Below are positions 1-7,010 of a stretch of DNA of 10,148 nucleotides, piece by piece. Within the stretch, counting starts at the first letter, position 1, and each line of letters begins with the position of its first letter. Under the pieces are notes generated by a model. The model made no database searches. It was given only the letters and a program-made list of their open reading frames with translations, and was not told the DNA's origin. The position numbers and the translations under genes were made by a program. Origin of the DNA: Croceicoccus sp. (GTDB taxonomy: Bacteria; Pseudomonadota; Alphaproteobacteria; Sphingomonadales; Sphingomonadaceae); contig JAPYSD010000081.1 in NCBI GenBank assembly GCA_029936705.1, positions 1 to 10,148 of the forward strand. Reading direction: 5' to 3'.

Positions 1-20
1 CCCTTGGACCCTGTTGGCCG

Positions 21-2114
<2,094 letters not shown>

Positions 2115-2186
2115 TCTACGCGGGAATTTGGCCGCTTATCGCGGGGCTTGCAACCAGCCTGTTCACGAAAAAACGCTTGTTGGCGG

Positions 2187-2221
2187 CGATCGGGGCCGTC
2201 CCGCCAGAACGGCCCCGATCG
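2187..2221 (-). terminator. Strong hairpin between the S41 peptidase gene and rsh
   Basis: A perfect 13-bp inverted repeat (CGATCGGGGCCGT at 2187-2199, its complement at 2209-2221) encloses a 9-nt loop. On the minus strand it begins about 9 nt after the peptidase stop codon, the usual place for an intrinsic terminator. The only T-run on that strand (six T, at 2173-2168) lies 13 nt beyond the stem instead of adjoining it, so it is not a textbook terminator. It could terminate inefficiently or protect the 3' end of the mRNA. It suggests that rsh has its own promoter in the remaining roughly 70 bp. Confidence 0.7.
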
Positions 2222-2230
2222 GCAGGGCGC

Positions 2231-3700
2231 TCAGAACAGTCCCGGCATCTCGATCTGTGCGATCGTGGGATTGCGCGGCATGATCACGCGCCGTCCCAGC
2301 GACTTCGTGCCCTGCGTGCCCGCGATGATCGGCTGGCAGGAACTGTTTTCCAGGAAGTCGCTGGCCCGTGCGACCATCTCCTCACCGGGGCTGCCGAGCT
2401 GGTCCATCAGGTCGTCGTCCGCGATGCAGGCGTTGGGCATGGTGCTGGCCATGCCGGTGTAATAATCGGCATTGCCCGCCGCGTTCACGGTGCGGAACGT
2501 CACCGCGCGCAGCCGGTCGTCGCATTCCGACAGATCGAACGCGTACTGCCCCACGGGCTTGCCATAGGTATTCTCGCCGATCAGCGCCGTATTCGCGCCC
2601 GAATAGGGGATCTGCGCATTCATGATCAGTTCCGACGCCGATGCGCTGTTGCCGGTGCCGATGAAGGCGACCTTCATCGCGGCGATCGCGCCCGCCTGGT
2701 TGCGGAAATAATAGGTCTCGTTCTCAGACGACTTGCTGGGCCTGAGTTCGAGCGAGGAATATTCCTCGCCCACGTGACCGGCGTTCAGCAGTTCGCTCAG
2801 CACCTGGGACGTGCGGACGAGCCCGCCGCCGTTGTAGCGCACGTCGACGATCACCTTGTCGATCCCTTGCGCGCCGAAACGCGCAAAGGCGTCGCGCAGC
2901 TGCTGTTCGGCAGGCTCGATGAAGGTGCGCAGGTTGATGTAACCGTATTTCTCGCTGCCGGTGTCGATCACGCGCGAGCCATAGCGCGGGGACAGCGGCT
3001 GGATATCGTATTCGGCCTTGGTCACCGTGCGGGTCTGGGCGGGGCCAAAGCCCGATCCCTCTACCGGGCGGAAGCGGAACACGCGGCTGACACCCGATTC
3101 CGACGGGCCGAGCGCGGCGACCAATTCGTCATAGTCCATGTCGGCGACATCGACCAGGTTCGAGCTTGTCGTGCCGATCGCCAGGATCTGGGTCCCGCGA
3201 TCCATGCCCGCGGCATAGGCGGGCGCGTTCTCATAGGCTTCGCGAAGACGCAGGCGGCCCAACGAATCGATCACCAGCAGCGCGCCGATGCCCGCGGTCG
3301 AACCGCTTTCGTAATAGGCGTCCTCTTCCTCGATCGAGGTGAGATAGGTGAAGCCACGGTCCTTCGATTCGGCGCGGGCCGGCGCGACGAGCGCGTCGAT
3401 ATAGCCCTGCACATCCGCATAGTCGGATGCCCGTACGCTGGTGTCGAGCAGGTTGGGGAACAGGTACCATTCCTCCAGCACGTCCTTGGCCCAGGCCTGC
3501 CGGTTGGACAGCGAGCAGCTGCCGCTGGTCGGCGCCGGGCCTGGCGAACCGGTGGGCGAAGGGGACACGACGGTGGGGCCATTGCCCGAATCGCCGCCGC
3601 CGCCGCCGCAACCCGTCAGCGCCAGCACCATGGCCAGCGCGCCCAGCGTGTTTCCGGCCCCGGCCAGCGATTTCCGGCGCAGCGCCGATGTCAGTCCCAT
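2231..3700 (-). CDS. S41-family serine peptidase, predicted lipoprotein
   Basis: The 489-residue product is a C-terminal-processing-type (S41) peptidase, predicted to be exported and anchored by a lipid. Residues 1-31 form a lipoprotein signal: basic start, hydrophobic stretch, lipobox LTGC with Cys31. Five glycines and a Pro/Ser/Thr-rich linker follow (to about 60). A central region (about 130-215) is in the position of the PDZ domain. The catalytic core shows DVRYNGGG at 286-293, the nucleophile Ser356 in NSASASE, Lys381 in TYGKPVGQ and Gln385. The Ser-to-Lys spacing of 25 and Lys-to-Gln spacing of 4 match the known S41 triad, so it should be active. The last 100 residues hold Cys393, Cys425 and Cys455. 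The start at 3700 was chosen because it begins the signal peptide and has AGAGGGA upstream. An in-frame ATG at 3817 would add 39 residues that do not look like a signal. Natural substrate unknown. Confidence 0.9.
   Translation of the reverse strand: MGLTSALRRKSLAGAGNTLGALAMVLALTGCGGGGGDSGNGPTVVSPSPTGSPGPAPTSGSCSLSNRQAWAKDVLEEWYLFPNLLDTSVRASDYADVQGYIDALVAPARAESKDRGFTYLTSIEEEDAYYESGSTAGIGALLVIDSLGRLRLREAYENAPAYAAGMDRGTQILAIGTTSSNLVDVADMDYDELVAALGPSESGVSRVFRFRPVEGSGFGPAQTRTVTKAEYDIQPLSPRYGSRVIDTGSEKYGYINLRTFIEPAEQQLRDAFARFGAQGIDKVIVDVRYNGGGLVRTSQVLSELLNAGHVGEEYSSLELRPSKSSENETYYFRNQAGAIAAMKVAFIGTGNSASASELIMNAQIPYSGANTALIGENTYGKPVGQYAFDLSECDDRLRAVTFRTVNAAGNADYYTGMASTMPNACIADDDLMDQLGSPGEEMVARASDFLENSSCQPIIAGTQGTKSLGRRVIMPRNPTIAQIEMPGLF
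3592..3609. repeat. CGC trinucleotide tract inside the lipoprotein gene
   Basis: Six CGC units in a row encode, on the minus strand, the five-glycine run that follows the lipidated Cys31 of the S41 peptidase. Tracts like this can gain or lose units by slippage, which would only lengthen or shorten the flexible tether. Confidence 0.7.
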
Positions 3701-3712
3701 GGTGTTTCGCGA

Positions 3713-3719
3713 TCCCTCT
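3713..3719 (-). promoter_or_regulatory. Ribosome binding site deciding the S41 peptidase start
   Basis: On the minus strand AGAGGGA lies 12 nt before the ATG at 3700. The spacing is a little long, but it is the only purine-rich site near any in-frame start and it agrees with the lipoprotein signal beginning there. Confidence 0.5.
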
Positions 3720-3784
3720 GGCAGGCAGTCCGACATGGCTGCCCGCATGTGACTGAGCTTATGGCCGAACTGCTTTAATTTGGA

Positions 3785-3808
3785 ATGAACCGGTCTGGAC
3801 ATGAACCG
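3785..3808. repeat. Tandem 8-bp direct repeat upstream of the S41 peptidase gene
   Basis: ATGAACCG occurs at 3785-3792 and 3801-3808, a period of 16 bp. On the minus strand this reads CGGTTCAT, eight other bases, CGGTTCAT, about 85-108 bp upstream of the peptidase ATG. Two direct half-sites at this spacing could be a regulator binding site. I do not recognise the motif and no regulator gene is nearby. Confidence 0.4.
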
Positions 3809-3827
3809 ACGGGGCAAATTGCGCGCG

Positions 3828-4685
3828 TCAGCTCCAGGCAGCTTCGGGCGGAAGGCTCATTAATATGGCGTCGACATTGCCCCCGGTCTTCAATCCGAAC
3901 AGCGTGCCCCGGTCGTAGACCAGGTTGAACTCGGCATAGCGGCCGCGCCATTTCAGCATCTGCTGCCGGTCGGCCGCGTCCCATGGCTGGTCCATGCGGC
4001 GGCGCACGATGCGGAGATAGGCGTCGAGGAATGCCTCGCCCACTGCCCGAGTGAAGGCGAAATTCGCGTCGAAACCGGCCAAGTCGCCGCATTCGAGATG
4101 GTCGTAGAAGATCCCGCCGACCCCGCGATGAACCTCGCGGTGGGGGATGTAGAAATACTCGTCCGCCCACTTGCTGAACCGGTCGTAATAGTCCGCGCCG
4201 TGGGCGTCGCAGGCAGAGCGAAGCGTGGCGTGGAAATCCTGCGTATCCTCGTCATAGGGGATCGGAGGGTTGAGGTCGGCCCCGCCGCCGAACCAGGACG
4301 TCTGCGTCGTCAGGAACCGGGTGTTCATGTGGACCGCGGGGACATGCGGATTGGCCATGTGCGCGACCAGGCTGATGCCCGTTGCCGTGAATTCGGGGTG
4401 TTCCGCGCTGGCGCCGTTGATCGTGGCGGCGAATTGCGGCGCAAAGCTGCCGTGGACGGTCGAAACGTTGACGCCGACCTTCTCGAACACCTTGCCCTTC
4501 ATCACGCCGCGCGTGCCGCCGCCGGGGTTGTCGTTGCCCTCCTCCTCGCGCTGCCACGGCGTGTAGTCGAAGGCGGCGTCGCTGCCCGCCTCGCGCTCGA
4601 TCGCTTCGAAGGCGGCGCAGATGCGATCGCGCAGGGTTTCGAACCAGGCGCGCGCCTGCTCGGTCTGATTTGTCCAGTCGGTCAT
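3828..4685 (-). CDS. hemF: Oxygen-dependent coproporphyrinogen III oxidase
   Basis: This cytoplasmic enzyme of haem biosynthesis converts coproporphyrinogen III to protoporphyrinogen IX by two oxidative decarboxylations using O2. The 285-residue product covers the family core: GGGTRGVMKGKVFEKVGVN near 55-73, VHGSFAP near 77-83, HMNTRFL at 119-125, WFGGGADLNP at 131-140, and the family signature around 172-196 (KWADEYFYIPHREVHRGVGG then IFYDHL). The usual Cys after the Trp in that signature is Ala174 here. RYAEFNLVYDRGT at 249-261 and FGLKTGGN at 263-270 are also typical. The start at 4685 gives a normal N-terminus. The in-frame ATG at 4754 would add 23 residues lacking family character and would overlap the divergent pdeM. 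The protein ends right after ILMSLPP, so the tail is some 15-20 residues shorter than in E. coli HemF. No good Shine-Dalgarno is visible. An inverted repeat abuts the start. Confidence 0.96.
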   Translation of the reverse strand: MTDWTNQTEQARAWFETLRDRICAAFEAIEREAGSDAAFDYTPWQREEEGNDNPGGGTRGVMKGKVFEKVGVNVSTVHGSFAPQFAATINGASAEHPEFTATGISLVAHMANPHVPAVHMNTRFLTTQTSWFGGGADLNPPIPYDEDTQDFHATLRSACDAHGADYYDRFSKWADEYFYIPHREVHRGVGGIFYDHLECGDLAGFDANFAFTRAVGEAFLDAYLRIVRRRMDQPWDAADRQQMLKWRGRYAEFNLVYDRGTLFGLKTGGNVDAILMSLPPEAAWS

Positions 4686-4701
4686 GGCAAGATCGCTTGC
4701 C
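4686..4701. promoter_or_regulatory. Perfect inverted repeat at the hemF start, in the hemF-pdeM divergent region
   Basis: GGCAAG, ATCG, CTTGCC forms a 6-bp perfect inverted repeat with a 4-nt centre. It begins one base upstream of the hemF ATG and lies 32-47 bp upstream of the proposed pdeM ATG. In RNA it would be a hairpin occupying the place of the hemF ribosome binding site. In DNA it could be an operator seen by both divergent genes. No canonical FNR-type site (TTGAT-N4-ATCAA) is present. Confidence 0.45.
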
Positions 4702-4732
4702 AAACTGCGGGGATCGCGGCAATAGCAAGCGC

Positions 4733-5458
4733 ATGGTTCCCGTTTCGTTCGCATCGATGGAATTCGCCGGGCAGGAATGGCGCATGGTCGCCGATTCTGG
4801 CGGCGGCCGCGCCCTGTACTGGGAGCGGGAGAACGCGCTGATCGTGGCCGATCTTCACCTGGAAAAAGCCAGCTTCTACGCGCGCACCGGCCAGATGCTG
4901 CCCCCCTATGACAGCCGCGAGACGCTGGAACGCGTGGCGCAGGCCGTGCGGGCGACCGGGGCGCGGCGGGTGTTCACGCTGGGCGACAATTTCCACGACG
5001 CGGCAGGGCCCGGCCGCATGGAACCGCACGCGCGCGGCATGCTGGATGCGCTGACCCGCGCGCTCGACTGGGTGTGGGTGACGGGCAACCATGACGAGAA
5101 GCATGGCGAAGCAGCCGCCCCCGGCGGCACGCAGGTCGAGGAGATCGAGATCTCGGGCGTGATGCTGCGGCATATCGCCCGGCCTGACGAGGTACGGCCC
5201 GAGTTGTCGGGCCATTTCCACCCGCGCCTGCAATTGTCGCTGCGCGGACGGCGGATCGTGCGGCCCTGCGCCGTGGTGGCCGAGGGCGATGGACGAACCG
5301 GCGGGCGCATGGTGCTGCCCGCTTGCGGGGCGCTGACGGGCGGCATGGACGCGGGCGATCCCGCCATCGTGTCGGCATTGCAGCCAGCGCGCGCGATCGA
5401 GGCGGCGGTGCCTGCGGCAGGCCGGCTGCTGCGCTTTCCGCTGTGGAAGGCGGCCTGA
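4733..5458 (+). CDS. pdeM: PdeM-type metallophosphoesterase (ligase-associated DNA damage response endonuclease)
   Basis: The 241-residue product is a cytoplasmic calcineurin-like phosphoesterase of the PdeM family, named for its usual link to an ATP-dependent DNA ligase and an Lhr-type helicase. Metal-binding motifs appear in order: VADLHLEKAS (Asp40, His42), TLGDNFHD (Asp85), VTGNHDEKH (Asn119, His120), LRHIA (His147) and SGHFHPRL (His161, His163). This is a complete two-metal site, so the enzyme is expected to be active. The ligase and helicase genes are not in this window, so it stands alone next to hemF. Start choice is uncertain: ATG at 4733 gives MVPVSFA, while ATG at 4757 gives MEFAGQEW and 233 residues. 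Neither has a clear Shine-Dalgarno. The ATG at 4670 would overlap the hemF coding region. The enzyme family is clear; the cellular substrate is inferred from the family only. Confidence 0.88.
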   Translation: MVPVSFASMEFAGQEWRMVADSGGGRALYWERENALIVADLHLEKASFYARTGQMLPPYDSRETLERVAQAVRATGARRVFTLGDNFHDAAGPGRMEPHARGMLDALTRALDWVWVTGNHDEKHGEAAAPGGTQVEEIEISGVMLRHIARPDEVRPELSGHFHPRLQLSLRGRRIVRPCAVVAEGDGRTGGRMVLPACGALTGGMDAGDPAIVSALQPARAIEAAVPAAGRLLRFPLWKAA

Positions 5459-5509
5459 ACGGGCATTGGCGATTCGCGCCGCCGATCCGCGCATGGACCA
5501 GGGGTGGTC

Positions 5510-5538
5510 TTGGATTCGCAGCCGACAGACCCTATTTT
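5510..5538 (+). promoter_or_regulatory. Possible sigma-70 promoter for infC
   Basis: TTGGAT at 5510-5515 and TATTTT at 5533-5538 are separated by 17 bp, the preferred spacing. The match to TTGACA/TATAAT is moderate. It lies in an AT-richer patch of an otherwise GC-rich region and points at infC. Confidence 0.3.
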
Positions 5539-5652
5539 CTTCAAAGACCTCGCGGAACGCACCGTCCGGTGCCCAGTTCTCTCTTTATAAAAACCCTGAT
5601 CGGGGATAAGAGCGCCCGCTGAGGTTTGTATCCGTCACGGCCAGATGGCCCG

Positions 5653-5675
5653 GCGGACATCCCGCGACTGTCCGC
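5653..5675 (+). other. 7-bp hairpin in the infC leader
   Basis: GCGGACA (5653-5659) pairs perfectly with TGTCCGC (5669-5675) around a 9-nt loop. It precedes the terminator-like hairpin by 13 nt. It is not followed by a T-run and so is not itself a terminator. Confidence 0.5.
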
Positions 5676-5688
5676 ACATCCGTACAAC

Positions 5689-5718
5689 ACGGCTGACGAC
5701 AGTGGCGCCGTATTTTTT
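5689..5718 (+). terminator. Terminator-like hairpin with T-run in the infC leader (possible attenuator)
   Basis: ACGGC (5689-5693) can pair with GCCGT (5707-5711), followed at once by A and six T (5713-5718). The stem is only 5 bp and the loop is 13 nt, so it is weak. It could end pdeM transcripts or attenuate infC. A second ACGGC at 5637-5641 could compete for the same GCCGT arm, which would give two alternative folds. Confidence 0.35.
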
Positions 5719-5733
5719 GTATTGAGGCAATTG

Positions 5734-5750
5734 AAGGAGAAGGCCCCATA
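5734..5750 (+). promoter_or_regulatory. Shine-Dalgarno and ATA initiation codon of infC
   Basis: AAGGAG at 5734-5739 is followed by an 8-nt spacer and ATA at 5748-5750, in frame with IF-3. No ATG, GTG or TTG lies at the right distance. infC is the classic gene that starts at a codon discriminated against by its own product (AUU in E. coli), so ATA here is credible and implies autoregulation. Confidence 0.75.
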
Positions 5751-6290
5751 GCACGTCCCCCTCGTCGCAGTTTGCAACCGCCGGTCAAGAGCGGGCCGCG
5801 ATATAATAATTTCATTCAGGTCGACAAGGTTCGCGTCATCGATGACGAAGGCGAGAATCTCGGGGTGATGTACACGCGCGAGGCAATCGATCGCGCTGCC
5901 GAGGTTGGGCTCGATCTGGTCGAAGTGTCGCCCAATGCCGACCCGCCGGTCTGCAAGTTCCTCGACGTCGGCAAGTACCGGTACGAGGCGCAGAAGAAGG
6001 CCAACGCCCAGCGCAAAACCCAGAAGACGCAGGAACTCAAAGAGATCAAGATGCGTCCGAACATCGATGACCACGATTACGACGTGAAGATGCGTAACGT
6101 GAACAAGTTCATCGAGAACGGCGACAAGGTGAAGCTGACCCTGCGTTTCCGCGGGCGCGAGCTTTCGCACCAGGAACTGGGCATGAACCTGCTCAAGCGC
6201 GTGCAGGAAGATGTCGAGGAAATCGCCAAGGTCGAGGCCTATCCCCGCATGGAAGGCCGCCAGATGCTGATGGTGCTTGCCCCCAAGTGA
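5748..6290 (+). CDS. infC: Translation initiation factor IF-3
   Basis: IF-3 binds the 30S ribosomal subunit, prevents premature 50S joining and checks the start codon and initiator tRNA. Read from the ATA at 5748 the product is 180 residues, equal in length to E. coli IF-3, and starts (M)ARPPRRSLQPPVKSGPRYN. The N-terminal domain includes VRVIDDEGENLGVM, EVSPNADPPVCKFLD and GKYRYEAQKK. A Lys-rich linker follows, then the C-terminal domain with KEIKMRPNIDDHDYDVKM, LTLRFRGRELSHQELG and EGRQMLMVLAPK. A TTG at 5772 is in frame but has no Shine-Dalgarno and would remove eight basic residues, so the ATA start is preferred. The usual partners rpmI and rplT do not follow; an unrelated gene begins 50 bp downstream. 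Regulation probably includes IF-3 repression at its own ATA codon and perhaps the structured leader. Confidence 0.96.
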   Translation: MARPPRRSLQPPVKSGPRYNNFIQVDKVRVIDDEGENLGVMYTREAIDRAAEVGLDLVEVSPNADPPVCKFLDVGKYRYEAQKKANAQRKTQKTQELKEIKMRPNIDDHDYDVKMRNVNKFIENGDKVKLTLRFRGRELSHQELGMNLLKRVQEDVEEIAKVEAYPRMEGRQMLMVLAPK

Positions 6291-6318
6291 ACCCGTTGCA
6301 CACCTTTTGGTAACCATC

Positions 6319-6339
6319 GCCCGCCTAGGATTGGCGGGC
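6319..6339 (+). promoter_or_regulatory. Hairpin immediately before the gene at 6341, with AGGA in the loop
   Basis: GCCCGCC (6319-6325) pairs perfectly with GGCGGGC (6333-6339) around the loop TAGGATT. The stem ends one base before the ATG at 6341, and the loop carries the only Shine-Dalgarno-like sequence (AGGA, 6327-6330). No T-run follows, so it is not a standard infC terminator. It could control translation of the downstream gene. Confidence 0.5.
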
Positions 6340-6340
6340 A

Positions 6341-7006
6341 ATGGCATCGGAATGGTATCTTTCTCCCGATTGGGACGATCAGGCGCAGGCGGACTTCCGT
6401 CTGCGCCTTTCGCATGCAGGCGACCAGCGCCATTTCTATCTGGGGCAAAAGGCATCCGCCATTGCCGAGGAACATCCCGAAGCCGCGATCGCCCTCTATG
6501 ACGAGAAGATCGCCGCGGCCGAGTACGAGGACGAGATCGTCCCTGCCCTGCACGCGCAGGCGATGATCCATTTCCGCGCGGGCGACCACGAGGCGATGTT
6601 CAATGCCTTCGAACGCGCGATCGAGGTCGGCGGCGAATTCAGCGCCATCGCGGCCATCACCGATTACTGCTCCGCCGTGGGCCTGCTGCGCGACGAGAGC
6701 CGCTACGGCTGCGCGCTGGACTGGCTCGACAAGCTCGATTCGCGGGCCGTCGCCCAGCTTGGCCATCCCTTCGTGGGTTTCGCCGCCAGTGCGGCGCGGG
6801 CGTTTATCTGCTGGCAAACCGGCAAGCACGACATCGCCGCGGATGCTGCGCGCGAGGCGCTGGAAATGTCGATAAGCGACGATCCGATGCCGGGGCTGCC
6901 CTGCATGGGCAGCGCGCCCAAGCCGCCCAGCCCGGTCCATGACCGCCTGCTGGTGATCGCCGGTTTGTGGGACGAGGAAAAGCTGGGGCCCCCGCCGGAG
7001 GCCTGA
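6341..7006 (+). CDS. Uncharacterised helical-repeat (TPR-like) protein
   Basis: I do not recognise a named family. The 221-residue product has no signal peptide or membrane segment and looks cytoplasmic and acidic, opening MASEWYLSPDWDD. Several stretches resemble paired helices of tetratricopeptide repeats: about 33-63 (YLGQKASAIAEEHPEAAIAL), 66-96 (ALHAQAMIHFRAGDHEAMFN) and 148-176 (AARAFICWQTGKHDIAADAA). The spacing of small and aromatic residues fits TPR but the match is loose. The C-terminal 40 residues are Pro-rich with a final charged segment. The ATG at 6341 is the first in frame after infC. Codon use resembles the neighbours. It may be co-transcribed with infC (50 bp gap). TPR-like proteins usually act as scaffolds for protein contacts, but nothing here identifies a partner. 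Confidence 0.75.
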   Translation: MASEWYLSPDWDDQAQADFRLRLSHAGDQRHFYLGQKASAIAEEHPEAAIALYDEKIAAAEYEDEIVPALHAQAMIHFRAGDHEAMFNAFERAIEVGGEFSAIAAITDYCSAVGLLRDESRYGCALDWLDKLDSRAVAQLGHPFVGFAASAARAFICWQTGKHDIAADAAREALEMSISDDPMPGLPCMGSAPKPPSPVHDRLLVIAGLWDEEKLGPPPEA

Positions 7007-7010
7007 GTGT

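Larger units (their letters stand above)
5459..5747 (+). other. infC leader / intergenic region
   Basis: These 289 bp between pdeM and infC hold no convincing protein gene, but they hold several signals: a possible sigma-70 promoter near 5510-5538; a short GCACC/GGTGC hairpin at 5559-5572; a perfect 7-bp hairpin at 5653-5675; a small hairpin followed by six T at 5689-5718; and the strong infC ribosome binding site at 5734-5739. A 26-codon ATG reading frame (5645-5725) runs through both main hairpins. If the promoter is right, the untranslated leader is about 200 nt, long enough for regulation. Confidence 0.6.

Noticed and set aside
2177..3778. 533-codon plus-strand ORF opposite the S41 peptidase
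   Set aside because: The opposite strand carries a lipoprotein signal and an intact S41 triad. This frame has low-complexity Arg/Ala/Gly sequence.
3701..3817. N-terminal extension of the S41 peptidase from the ATG at 3817
   Set aside because: It would put 39 non-hydrophobic residues before the lipoprotein signal, and it lies in a region holding direct repeats.
5559..5572. GCACC/GGTGC hairpin as the pdeM terminator
   Set aside because: The stem is only 5 bp, no T-run follows, and it lies 100 bp after the pdeM stop. It may be part of the infC leader but does not stand as a separate call.
5772..5774. TTG as the infC start
   Set aside because: It has no Shine-Dalgarno and shortens the basic N-terminus. 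The ATA at 5748 has a perfect ribosome binding site.
5541..6455. 304-codon minus-strand ORF over infC
   Set aside because: It runs antisense to infC and its leader. Its sequence has no recognisable domain and the sense gene is certain.
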